Shown here one piece after another: positions 43,695 to 51,957 of a DNA stretch of 64,000 bases. The stretch spans positions 17,889 through 81,888 of the forward strand of contig NZ_FNOU01000014.1 in assembly GCF_900107125.1 (NCBI RefSeq), read 5' to 3'. The translations under genes and the position numbers were made by a program. Numbering within the stretch: position 1 is the first letter of the stretch; every line of letters starts with the position of its first letter. This stretch comes from Eubacterium barkeri (lineage in GTDB: Bacteria; Bacillota; Clostridia; Eubacteriales; Eubacteriaceae). The notes below the pieces were generated by a model. It was given only the letters and a program-made list of their open reading frames with translations, made no database searches and was not told the DNA's origin.

Positions 43695-46600
43695 TTATTT
43701 TTTAAATACATTAATGGCAGAGGCCGTATCAGAAATCCAATTCCAATTTTTATTTTTGTTAACAAAACTGACTTGAGTTCGCGTCCCGTAGGCCACTGTA
43801 TTATATTTTTCGCTATCCATACATTTTTTCGGTGTATCCCCTGGGTTCCTGTACTGAGCATCCTCTAATCCACTAAAGGTTTTTAGTCCAGTGTTTGCAT
43901 CCCCTTGGATCACTTCACCGATGGCAAAGCCCCTTCCAATTTCATTTTTTTCCTTTGATAGAATGGAAGAACCGAAAGCCCTTCCATCGAAAGCGGTTTC
44001 TTTATCCCCCATTTTTGTTGTATGACTTTCCAATCCATATTTAGCCGACCAATCGATCTCTTCGGTAACCTTGTAGTAACCCTTTTTCAATCCCGATATC
44101 AGCCGGGAATCCGCCTTCACACTACCATTATTGGCATCAAAGCTAATGGTTTCATAGAAGGTATCCGTTGGGGTATGATCGCTTGCTTTCTCATAACGTT
44201 CGATCTTATATACAAACGTCTGGTTGGCATTTATTTTACTGATATTACTATACTGCGTATCAATTGTTTTATTGATTTGGATTTGGCCTGTCACAATATG
44301 CAGCGTATACAGTCCATAAGGTTTATCCTTCAGGACCGTATCATCCTGCTTTGTGGTGTTTCCAATAATGGTCCTTCCGCTGTTTTTCGCATCCACACTA
44401 TAACCAGCGTTGGCATCCCCGGCAACCTTCTCATGGGTCGCCTCTGTGCTGGCCTGTGTTGGATCTCCAGCATTATAAGTCATTCGCAGGTACTGTAAAA
44501 TTGTATTCTCATCGGCTTTTAACTGAGTTGCTTGGTTTATTTCAGTAATGATTGCGGTGGGATCTGAGGATGAGACCCCTTCAACATCAGCACTCCAGTA
44601 TGCCGTCAATCGATCCGCTGAAAGCTCTCCATCGTAATCCTTATATCGATTTTTAAAGAGGATATCAATCAATGCTTCGTTGGAGAACGTGTCAGGATCT
44701 CCCCAGAAACGGGTTTCTTCCAGGTTATCGAATTGTGGTTCAGCTTTAACATTGACGCTGGGCACTGGAAATTTCACTGTCCCAATGGCTGTCTGAACAT
44801 AAGCTTCCACCGTATTTGTCGTAATGGCATTTCCACCAATAAAGTCGGCTTTTGCTTTTATCATAATCGATCGCGTCCATCCCCCCAGGGTTGGATCGTT
44901 AACCTGGGGCAATTCCTGGTTCGTCCACTCCACATAGGTACTGTCATCCGTTATATGGAGGGTGCCGTCAGCGACTGTCGCCCCATCGGCCAATGGATTG
45001 CCTTGCGCATCAACCACCACAAAGCGATGATCGATGGTATCGACAATTTTTTGTGCTGCCAGAGTATCCTTATTTTCTGAATCCCTATTGGCCGGACATG
45101 AGGCATAGAGATTTAACGTATAGGTTCGGTCATCCCAATTAAGCAAGTCCGCCGTTTTCTTGGTCAGAATTTCTGATTGGTTGGCAATGGTGGTCACCCG
45201 ATTGCCATCCATTGTACTCAACGTTACCGTCCCGTCATGATCTATTGTAACGTTCCACTTGTCCGTACTGGGCTTGTACCCCACTGGTGCGTATTTTTCC
45301 AGTAACGTATAACCGTCTGCACGCCATTTAATATCAGCAAAGGTTACCTGACCGCTATCATCCGATACCTGGGTATCGATTTCTTTCTCCGTTCCGTCGC
45401 TGTCCGTGTAGGATAGGGTGAAGGTTGCCCCGGCCAGAGGCAACTGCGTGTCGCCATCGACCTTTGTGAAAGAGAACGCTCCCCGGGGTAAATCATAGCC
45501 CACATCATCCATACGCACACTATCACTATTGGTTAAAGTACCATCCCCTAAAACCCCGGATTGTCCTGCATTTCCCGTTGTTATCCTATAGGGCTTACCT
45601 TCTGGGGGCGTTACCGTAACGGTATAAGTGCCGTAGGGCAAAAGTTTTGAGGTATAGGTCCCGTCATTGCCGGTGACCTGTGTATCAACAACCTCTCCCC
45701 TTTCGTTGGTCATCAAAATACTCGCGCCGGCAATATACCCATCATTATCGGATGGATTATAAATGCCATCACTATTTTCATCCTCAAAAACGAAACCCGT
45801 GATATAGCCATTTTGATCCAAGCTATCTTCAAGTTTAAAATCCGCAGTCTCTCTGCTGCTTTCCGAAAAGGTCCAATAGTCAATGGCTGCATTGTTTCCT
45901 CTGGCATCCTTATATGCGGATGCACCCTCTTCACTGTTGGCAGCCGTAAAGCGCCATTGACTTTCCCCATCCCCTAACTTTTTATTTTGACTACTTGCCA
46001 GGGGCACATTATTATAATAAACATCCCATTCTTTCCCTGCATTATTGCCGTTCGTTAATTTGTTTTTTATGCCATTGGGGTTGTTTTCCACATCAAACAT
46101 CAGGAAATGGTATTCTCCCCCCTTTGTAATCAGTGTTGCTGTATAGTCTGTCTCTTTATTCGGAGGATTACCATTGGCATCCTTACCATCCCAATGAACC
46201 CGATTTTCACCGATTTGAGCATCCCCGGACAACACTACCGTATTGTTATCCCCAAAGTTGATTTCAATTTGATAGGAGCCGGCATTTGAGCCCTCGTCCT
46301 CGCGATTCATCGTAAACAGAAAATCCCCGCCTTTGCCCACGCGGCCAACACCTTCTTGATCCCCATACATAAACCGCAGAGAACCCTTTTGAACTATCGC
46401 TGTACTTTCTAATGTGGGGAGCACCGTCCTTGGCAAATCCTTGCTTGGATCATTAAAAAACACCTTAAAGGTTCGGTTAGAGGCATCATTTTCTTTTGCA
46501 GGGGAATAATACCCCATATTTCCTTCTAATTCTCCCATTTCTGCTTTAGAAATATCTTCTGCAAAGGCTGAAGCGTAAGCTGTTTGCTGGGTTTTTGTAT

Positions 46601-47330
46601 TGAACAATCCGCGATTATTTCCAAAAAATAGGAATCCGTAGGGTTCCATACCATTAAAATCTGTTTGATAGATATAACCATCGTAAGTTACAACGTACAC
46701 CTGGCTTTTCAGGGGAATATTATTCGCCCCCATATTTAAGCATAGATAATCGGTATATACGCGACCGGAAATAGGATTGTCATTATTGGTTACCGTAATA
46801 TCCCAGGCTGCAACAGACATACCATTTTCCGTCCACGCCGCATCGTATTGGGCCTTCGTTGGGTTCCCCACTTCGTTCTTTGTGGAATGAAACTCAAAAA
46901 CATAAACCCCTGTGGTCGTGGCCGTAAAGGAGTGGGCAGGATATCCCCCCTTCCCGGCTAATGCTGCAGGGCCCGTCGATTCCTGGGCAGGTGTTTCAAT
47001 ATACCCCTTGCTTTGAGTATTGGTATAAGTCGTCGTATTCCCATTGGGGTCTTTAATGGCAATATCCCCTCCCGCTAACTCTGATTTTGTCACACTGCTG
47101 CCAAAATAGACCGTTTCCCCCTCTTTTACAAAAGCCTTGATGATTTGATGCCGCAGGAGTCCGGAAGTTGTTTTATTGGCCCATTCTGTATAAGGACGAT
47201 ATCCACCGTTTTCCACAAGATCCGCACTTCCCTCAGCATGGACCCTTCCACTAAAAAATATGAACATTGTTAATAGCAGAACGAATCCAATCATTCCTTT
47301 AATGATGGGCGTCTCTATTCTAATACGCAT
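43695..47330 (-). CDS. Giant secreted protein: SdrD-like and SpaA-like domains with the same C-terminal module
   Basis: A 1211-residue protein. A Sec signal peptide (about 1-32, ending GRVHAEG) precedes an uncharacterised beta-rich region (about 35-500). An SdrD B-like domain (about 507-615; ITGFVFEDENSDGIYNPSD) and a SpaA/Cna-B-like domain (about 613-720; FTKVDGDTQLPLAGATFTL) follow. The C-terminal module (about 727-1211) starts WDDRTYTLNLYASC and ends NKNWNWISDTASAINVFKK, paralogous to 40003-43488 but lacking its VWA insert. No LPXTG or C-terminal membrane anchor is seen. It has its own tandem-repeat promoter (47401-47433). Probably a matrix or adhesin component. Confidence 0.85.
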   Translation of the reverse strand: MRIRIETPIIKGMIGFVLLLTMFIFFSGRVHAEGSADLVENGGYRPYTEWANKTTSGLLRHQIIKAFVKEGETVYFGSSVTKSELAGGDIAIKDPNGNTTTYTNTQSKGYIETPAQESTGPAALAGKGGYPAHSFTATTTGVYVFEFHSTKNEVGNPTKAQYDAAWTENGMSVAAWDITVTNNDNPISGRVYTDYLCLNMGANNIPLKSQVYVVTYDGYIYQTDFNGMEPYGFLFFGNNRGLFNTKTQQTAYASAFAEDISKAEMGELEGNMGYYSPAKENDASNRTFKVFFNDPSKDLPRTVLPTLESTAIVQKGSLRFMYGDQEGVGRVGKGGDFLFTMNREDEGSNAGSYQIEINFGDNNTVVLSGDAQIGENRVHWDGKDANGNPPNKETDYTATLITKGGEYHFLMFDVENNPNGIKNKLTNGNNAGKEWDVYYNNVPLASSQNKKLGDGESQWRFTAANSEEGASAYKDARGNNAAIDYWTFSESSRETADFKLEDSLDQNGYITGFVFEDENSDGIYNPSDNDGYIAGASILMTNERGEVVDTQVTGNDGTYTSKLLPYGTYTVTVTPPEGKPYRITTGNAGQSGVLGDGTLTNSDSVRMDDVGYDLPRGAFSFTKVDGDTQLPLAGATFTLSYTDSDGTEKEIDTQVSDDSGQVTFADIKWRADGYTLLEKYAPVGYKPSTDKWNVTIDHDGTVTLSTMDGNRVTTIANQSEILTKKTADLLNWDDRTYTLNLYASCPANRDSENKDTLAAQKIVDTIDHRFVVVDAQGNPLADGATVADGTLHITDDSTYVEWTNQELPQVNDPTLGGWTRSIMIKAKADFIGGNAITTNTVEAYVQTAIGTVKFPVPSVNVKAEPQFDNLEETRFWGDPDTFSNEALIDILFKNRYKDYDGELSADRLTAYWSADVEGVSSSDPTAIITEINQATQLKADENTILQYLRMTYNAGDPTQASTEATHEKVAGDANAGYSVDAKNSGRTIIGNTTKQDDTVLKDKPYGLYTLHIVTGQIQINKTIDTQYSNISKINANQTFVYKIERYEKASDHTPTDTFYETISFDANNGSVKADSRLISGLKKGYYKVTEEIDWSAKYGLESHTTKMGDKETAFDGRAFGSSILSKEKNEIGRGFAIGEVIQGDANTGLKTFSGLEDAQYRNPGDTPKKCMDSEKYNTVAYGTRTQVSFVNKNKNWNWISDTASAINVFKK

Positions 47331-47400
47331 CTACTTTCCCCTTTCATTCCAATCCTTTATTGTTTATTAAGCTTTTTTCGCATCCTTCGATTTTCCTTAA

Positions 47401-47433
47401 ATCTTATCAAGAATTAGTCACATCGGAGTCACA
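47401..47433 (-). promoter_or_regulatory. Tandem TGTGAC promoter of the 1211-residue protein gene
   Basis: On the minus strand TGTGAC (47428-47433) and TGTGAC (47417-47422) have an 11-bp period. The second ends 10 bp before the -10-like TAAGAT (47401-47406). Confidence 0.7.
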
Positions 47434-47445
47434 GCCCAATAAAAA

Positions 47446-47731
47446 ACCACCCCATCAAAGGGTGGTCAGACTGTCGACAAACCCAGGTCAGGGTGATGAT
47501 AAAAATACGAGAACCCCGGCGCCCCTGCGGGCAGGCGTTTTGGTTGCCATCAAATCAAGAAAGCAAACCCGCCTTAAACCTGATCAAAACCGAAGGTTTT
47601 GCGCACTGACGACTGAGGGCTTTCCCTTTGTTCATCAGCGCTTGGGGTCCGGGGTGAATCTTTTTTATCCTCTCCCTGACCGCGCTAAGGCACTTTGTCT
47701 ACGCTTTGACCACCCCATCAAAGGGTGGTCA
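47446..47731. mobile_element. MITE-like element between two copies of a terminator hairpin
   Basis: Two identical 23-bp copies (47446-47468 and 47709-47731) of a sequence containing hairpin ACCACCC-N7-GGGTGGT flank a 240-bp insert (47469-47708). The insert's ends are imperfect inverted repeats: the left starts GACTGTCGACAAACCC and continues GGTCAGGGTGATGATAAAAA, while the right read inward gives CAAAGCGTAGACAAAG, then GGTCAGGGAGAGGATAAAAA. No gene is seen inside. The hairpin next to gene 47732 has lost its T tract; the far copy keeps it. This is what duplication of a whole terminator stem on insertion would produce. The sequence ACTGTCGACAAA recurs at the IS end at 63757. Confidence 0.78.
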
Positions 47732-48145
47732 CTATAATTGTGTCAAGCATTCGGTAACATTTTGAAACGTTCCAATCAGGGCACCATCCACGGCCTTCAA
47801 TACCCCCTGCCATTCGGCATGCTTTCGGGTCATCATAATCAGGTCAATGGTTTTTACCTTTCCGCACATATTCAGAATTTCCGAAGATTGATAGAAGTGC
47901 TGGGGAGTGCCACAGTAGGAGACCGGGGCTCCCATGCCGGCTTTGAAACTGCGAATGATTTGACTGGGCTGGGGCTTTCCTATTCGGTTAAAGGCCTCAT
48001 CCACCTTTATGATAAATTCCCCAATACCATCAAAGGGAATGGCTTCCTCCAAAGCGATGCCAACGAGTCGCCCAGTGAAGCGATCGACCCTTTGCTCGTC
48101 TATACAGATTCGGACGCAATTATCTGGAATTTGCCGTTCCTTCAT
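47732..48145 (-). CDS. Small conserved-looking protein coupled to the BTAD regulator
   Basis: A 137-residue cytoplasmic protein starting MKERQIPDNCVRICIDEQ. A beta-rich first half (RFTGRLVGIALEEAIPFDGIGE) is followed by a helical part with VDEAFNRIGKPQPSQIIRSF. GGAGG precedes the ATG, which lies one base past the regulator's stop, so translation is coupled. I do not recognise a named domain. Pairing with a SARP-type regulator suggests an accessory or sensing partner for it; this is inference from gene order only. An overlapping plus-strand frame (47738-48283) is judged a shadow. Confidence 0.75.
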   Translation of the reverse strand: MKERQIPDNCVRICIDEQRVDRFTGRLVGIALEEAIPFDGIGEFIIKVDEAFNRIGKPQPSQIIRSFKAGMGAPVSYCGTPQHFYQSSEILNMCGKVKTIDLIMMTRKHAEWQGVLKAVDGALIGTFQNVTECLTQL

Positions 48146-48146
48146 T

Positions 48147-49388
48147 TCAAGACCTCCGGCTGCCACTTTTGCCCACGCCGTTCCTTTTTCTCGGCAGCGT
48201 ATCCATCTCCTGTAAGCTGTAGCTTAAGCGTGTTTTGGGCTTTTTTTTTGTATTATAATAATTCCTTTCGATGCGCTCCATGACCATTTTGGCCGTTTCG
48301 TACTGGCAGGTGGGTAACAGCACGATAAATTGGGAGCCGCTATACCGGGAGATAACATCCCCAGAGCGCAAACTCCCCAGGAGTACGTCCTCCAAAGTGT
48401 CCATCCCATCGCTGATAATACTCAGATAAACGGGACTATCCACAGGGATTTCAACCCGGGGTATGACGGTGATCAAGCCGATATAAACGGAAATTCCCAG
48501 GCGCCCAGCTCTTCGGATTTCCAAATCGTAGGTTTTTTTAAAAACCCCGTATTCACACAGAAATGCCCCGGACTCAGCATCCTCACGCAGATCCCGCTCA
48601 ATGGCGGCAATGTCCATTTCCTGGTCGTGGGTCTGTTTCAACAAATCCTCATATACCCGGCGCAGTTCTTCAGAGGGGGCAATCCCCAGGCTTTCGTAGA
48701 GAAGATTTTCAGCGTGCTTGTATTGCTCCATTGCCAATTTGGGTTTGCCCTGGAGCATAAGTCCTTTTACAAAGGCGGTATGGATGTCTTCATCCAGGGT
48801 GTCCAGTTTTAAGACCTCTCGACAGCACGCTGCCATCTCGCTATATTCTCCAAAATCCTCTAAAATCCCCAGGCGATTTTTTGCTGCCTCTAGGTATTGG
48901 GAGTGGTAGTAAGTCGATAATGAGGCCACCCAATGCTCCCCCGCAAGCTTCGGCATAAACATTCCTTTATACAAGGCCATGGCACTGCCATAGTCCTCGG
49001 CCGCAGCCTTTTTAGTCTGTGCCGCCTTTGCCCGCTGGCAGAGTCGATCGAAATCCTCGGCATCGACTTCTAGGATGTACTCTGAATTCCAGGCATAAGA
49101 ACCACGCCCGGTGAGAATGAAAGCATGGTCTCCCCAGGTTTTTTTAATGAGTGCCCGAAGGCGGTACATGAGATTTTTCAAGGCTCCTGCGGGGTTGTCG
49201 CTCTTTTCATCTGGCCATAAACTTTCGCAGATTTCCTGTACCGTCATTTCTTTATCACGGTGGATGATGATATAGACTAGAAGCTTGGTCAGCATTTCAG
49301 AGCGGATGCGGTCTTCGTCCAGTGTTCCCCCCAACCCTTCCAAAATAAATCGGCTGAACATTTGGACTCGTAAGCTATTTTTCGTCAT
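48147..49388 (-). CDS. BTAD/SARP-type transcription regulator with degenerate GGDEF domain
   Basis: A 413-residue regulator. Residues about 1-100 are an OmpR-like winged helix (SEMLTKLLVYIIIHRDKEMTV... ALKNLMYRLRALI). About 105-255 is the bacterial transcriptional activator domain of TPR-like helices (LEVDAEDFDRLCQRA, LEDFGEYSEMAACCREVLKL, ESLGIAPSEELRRVYEDLL). About 270-385 resembles a GGDEF fold in which the signature is SGSQF (SRYSGSQFIVLLP), so it cannot be a normal cyclase. SARPs bind direct repeats with an 11-bp period next to the -10, the arrangement found at five promoters here, making this their likely regulator. A TATAAT lies at 49422-49427 (minus). Confidence 0.88.
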   Translation of the reverse strand: MTKNSLRVQMFSRFILEGLGGTLDEDRIRSEMLTKLLVYIIIHRDKEMTVQEICESLWPDEKSDNPAGALKNLMYRLRALIKKTWGDHAFILTGRGSYAWNSEYILEVDAEDFDRLCQRAKAAQTKKAAAEDYGSAMALYKGMFMPKLAGEHWVASLSTYYHSQYLEAAKNRLGILEDFGEYSEMAACCREVLKLDTLDEDIHTAFVKGLMLQGKPKLAMEQYKHAENLLYESLGIAPSEELRRVYEDLLKQTHDQEMDIAAIERDLREDAESGAFLCEYGVFKKTYDLEIRRAGRLGISVYIGLITVIPRVEIPVDSPVYLSIISDGMDTLEDVLLGSLRSGDVISRYSGSQFIVLLPTCQYETAKMVMERIERNYYNTKKKPKTRLSYSLQEMDTLPRKRNGVGKSGSRRS

Positions 49389-49484
49389 TACACTTTTCCT
49401 CTTTACAAAGATATGTAATTTATTATACCTTAACCTTCCTTAATTCCCCTTGGATTTATGGGCTAATTTGGTCATAAAATGCGC

Positions 49485-49537
49485 AAAAAAAGCCTGTGTA
49501 CGTTCTCAAATCCTAACGTACACAGGCTGTGTTTTTT
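49485..49537. terminator. Bidirectional terminator between the surface-protein operon and the BTAD gene
   Basis: AGCCTGTGTACGTT-N10-AACGTACACAGGCT forms a 14-bp perfect stem with A and T tracts on both sides. It ends the operon coming from 51794. Confidence 0.9.
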
Positions 49538-50413
49538 CTAGCTGCGATGACGCTTTCTGATGAACAGAAAAGCACCCCCAAGGGATAAGATGATCATCAC
49601 ACCAATCCCTGCATAGACCCAAGGGGATGCCCCCCCACTATCTTTTTGTAAATCCTGATTCGCTAAAGGCACATCATTTTCATCCAGGGTGGTGGTCTGC
49701 CCCTGTTGATTCGTGGTATTATCCGTAGTCCTTTGCCCATCCTGACCGGTTGCTGTCGTTGCTGTCGTTCCGTCCGTTCCCACGGTTCCGGCCGTTACAC
49801 CACCAGTCGTGACGATGGTTGTTCCCCCGGGGAGTACCACTGTCTGGATGACCTCAGTGGGATTAGCTTCGGCCTCAGAGGTATAGATAAAGTCAATCTG
49901 GGTCCCCTTTGCCGTGGCGATGTTGACGGTTTTGGAGGCAGCATCCACCACGTAGCCATCAATGGGGAGCGCGTATTCTGTCACATCCACCCCAACATTG
50001 GTAATGGCAGCTCTTTGAGTCGCCAACTCATTGCCATAGTGATCCATGTAGCGCACCCGATAGACGCCTTCATTGATAATCCGGGCATATTGAGCCACGT
50101 AATTGGCTTTCTCCGTCACGGTTGTTTCAACTTCCGGGCTCCACCCCGTAAAGTAATAGCCGGTAGGCGGAAGCGCCGTGATGATGCTTAAATCCACAGT
50201 ACCCTCATAGGGTACCTTCACCGTATAGCTTTCATTCACGGCTCCCGTGTCCGCCACCTGAATGGTGCCTTCCCCTCCGCGAAAGGAAATGGCGTATTCC
50301 TTATTGGCATCCGCCGCCTGTACTGGATAAGCCAAAACCACGAGGAGCAGAACCAGCAGGGTGCTCACCAGGGCCATGGCCGATTTCTTAATGTTTACTT
50401 TTATTGATCCCAT
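49538..50413 (-). CDS. Membrane-anchored surface protein with MucBP-like region
   Basis: A 291-residue protein. A signal peptide (about 1-34, ending YPVQAAD) is followed by an InlB/B-repeat-like part (YYFTGWSPEVETTVTEKANYV), then a MucBP-like part (YRVRYMDHYGNELATQ). A Thr/Gly/Gln-rich stalk precedes DENDVPLANQ, a membrane helix and RKRHRS. The DxDVPLA motif before the helix recurs in Firmicute surface proteins, but it is not LPXTG. GAGGAG precedes the ATG, two bases after the preceding stop. It is third in the operon from the promoter at 51853-51885. Confidence 0.82.
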   Translation of the reverse strand: MGSIKVNIKKSAMALVSTLLVLLLVVLAYPVQAADANKEYAISFRGGEGTIQVADTGAVNESYTVKVPYEGTVDLSIITALPPTGYYFTGWSPEVETTVTEKANYVAQYARIINEGVYRVRYMDHYGNELATQRAAITNVGVDVTEYALPIDGYVVDAASKTVNIATAKGTQIDFIYTSEAEANPTEVIQTVVLPGGTTIVTTGGVTAGTVGTDGTTATTATGQDGQRTTDNTTNQQGQTTTLDENDVPLANQDLQKDSGGASPWVYAGIGVMIILSLGGAFLFIRKRHRS

Positions 50414-50415
50414 GG

Positions 50416-51120
50416 CTACTCCTCTCTTCTCCGGCGCTTGACGATGAGGACCACCGCCAGTATTATTAAAACCACACCAATGATGGCGGCCATGGAGACA
50501 CCTCCCACACCCGTATTGACAATGCTCCGTTCACCGGTAATGTACTGGGTGACCGTCTTAATCATGGATTGCCCCGGGGTCACGGGGTATCCTGCGCTGA
50601 ATACCAATTGGATTTTCCCAGTTTTATCCATATAGCTGTTTTCTGCCGATTGTCCGTCCAATTTAATGGCAACGGTAACCCTGTCCTGGGCTCCCACCGC
50701 TAAGGTATCCATGAGAATATCATTATCCTCCTGGAGATATTCCCGGCCGACGGATTGATTGTAAGCACTGCCTCCACCGATAACGGTGGAGAAGAAGGTG
50801 GTCCCGTTTTTCGCAATGGAAAAATCGTATACCGCCTGGGAATCTGCTGTTTTTTCTGCAATATTATCAAGAATTTCAGCACTCATATAGAAGCTCATCT
50901 CCCGGGCGCCATCGTTCTTTAAGATTAAATTCAAAGTCCGCTCTTCTCCTGGCTGTAAATCCATAAAGCCCTCGGTCGAAAGATTCCCATCCACAGACTG
51001 GACAAATTTTTCAGCTTCTCCCTTGAAGGTGATGACCTGCCCTCCCTCTGCCAGAACTGTTCCCATGGTGGCTAAAAGAAATACAGCCGTTAAAATAAAG
51101 GGTATGCATTGTTTTTTCAT
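50416..51120 (-). CDS. Membrane-anchored surface protein, second gene of the SipW-substrate operon
   Basis: A 234-residue protein with a signal peptide (about 1-24, ending GTVLAEGG). The beta-rich body includes MDLQPGEERTLNLILKNDG, MSAEILDNI and VTVAIKLDGQ, as in proteins that partner TasA-like subunits. The end reads IVNTGVGGVSMAAIIGVVL, then a helix and KRRRREE; NTG before a hydrophobic helix and basic tail resembles a sortase-type signal, though not canonical. AGGAGG precedes the ATG. It likely anchors or caps the fibre formed by the SipW-type protein upstream. Confidence 0.8.
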   Translation of the reverse strand: MKKQCIPFILTAVFLLATMGTVLAEGGQVITFKGEAEKFVQSVDGNLSTEGFMDLQPGEERTLNLILKNDGAREMSFYMSAEILDNIAEKTADSQAVYDFSIAKNGTTFFSTVIGGGSAYNQSVGREYLQEDNDILMDTLAVGAQDRVTVAIKLDGQSAENSYMDKTGKIQLVFSAGYPVTPGQSMIKTVTQYITGERSIVNTGVGGVSMAAIIGVVLIILAVVLIVKRRRREE

Positions 51121-51131
51121 GTCGGTACCTC

Positions 51132-51794
51132 CTATTGTTCTGCCACAGCGGTAATCTGTCCGTTATTGTCAATTTCTGCCACAATGCCCCACTCCGACAG
51201 CATAGCATCTTTAGCCGCCACGGTTTGGATACCATCGGCCTTAAAGGTGATTTGGGTGGACAGGCCCGAGTAGCTGTTGCTGTTCTCCCCGACCTTATCC
51301 GCCAGGATGCTAAAGGCATCCATAACGTTAGCGGAGATGGCGCCCGATGGCAGCACCTTTTTATAGTAGCATTCCACCACCTCGGGATCCTCGGCATCCT
51401 CTTTGATAATCCAGTCACCATTATTGCAGACAATGCCAATTTCTGAAGGATCAACCTCCAGGTCCTTTTTGCCGTCAGTCCCGATCCAACTTCGATTGAT
51501 GGTTACCCGGACATAGGCATCCTTACTGCCGGTTGCCTGGACCGCCACCGTTTCATTCACCACATCCCCGGGGACCCCTGCGTACTGGAAGCCACTGCCT
51601 TTTTTAGCATCCGTTATTTCGGTCACCCCAGACTTAGCCCTATCCCCAGTCTGGACAATTTCAATACCCAGATTAGCGGTGGATACTTCCTTTGTCGTTT
51701 TCGTCGAGGTGAAGAATGCTGCGTAGGTACCAGCAAACAATGCCAGGACGGTGATGATCGCGATGGTGATGGCGATTTTCTTCGTGTTCTTCAT
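51132..51794 (-). CDS. SipW-dependent (TasA-type) exported protein
   Basis: A 220-residue protein starting MKNTKKIAITIAIITVLAL; AAGGAG seven bases upstream fixes the start. The SipW-type processing region reads AGTYAAFFTSTKTTKEVST. The mature part is beta-rich with VPGDVVNETVAVQATGS, AYVRVTINRSWIG and VECYYKKVLPSG, matching the TasA/camelysin pattern. It is first in a three-gene operon with two membrane-anchored surface proteins, driven by the tandem-repeat promoter at 51853-51885. Processing by SipW (26782-27318) is inferred. Confidence 0.87.
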   Translation of the reverse strand: MKNTKKIAITIAIITVLALFAGTYAAFFTSTKTTKEVSTANLGIEIVQTGDRAKSGVTEITDAKKGSGFQYAGVPGDVVNETVAVQATGSKDAYVRVTINRSWIGTDGKKDLEVDPSEIGIVCNNGDWIIKEDAEDPEVVECYYKKVLPSGAISANVMDAFSILADKVGENSNSYSGLSTQITFKADGIQTVAAKDAMLSEWGIVAEIDNNGQITAVAEQ

Positions 51795-51852
51795 ATTCCG
51801 CTCCTTCTCTATCTTCATGATTCTTTAATCTTTTATACCCATTATTAGCCAT

Positions 51853-51885
51853 ATTATAAAGCGTCTATGTCACATCTCAGTCACA
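51853..51885 (-). promoter_or_regulatory. Tandem TGTGAC promoter of the second SipW-substrate operon
   Basis: On the minus strand TGTGAC (51880-51885) and TGTGAC (51869-51874) have an 11-bp period. The second ends 10 bp before TATAAT (51853-51858). Confidence 0.78.
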
Positions 51886-51957
51886 CAGAGGGGTTCTCCC
51901 GGGGATTTTAGGGTTCCTTCATTTTTACGCACTTGTTCATTCCTTTTCTTTAAATTA

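Noticed and set aside
47738..48283. A 181-codon plus-strand frame opposite the small gene and the end of the BTAD gene
   Set aside because: The minus-strand genes have ribosome sites, coupling and protein-like composition; the plus-strand frame is their shadow.
49706..50191. A 161-codon plus-strand frame rich in Gly, Ser and His
   Set aside because: It is antisense to the surface-protein gene, whose repeats produce the composition.
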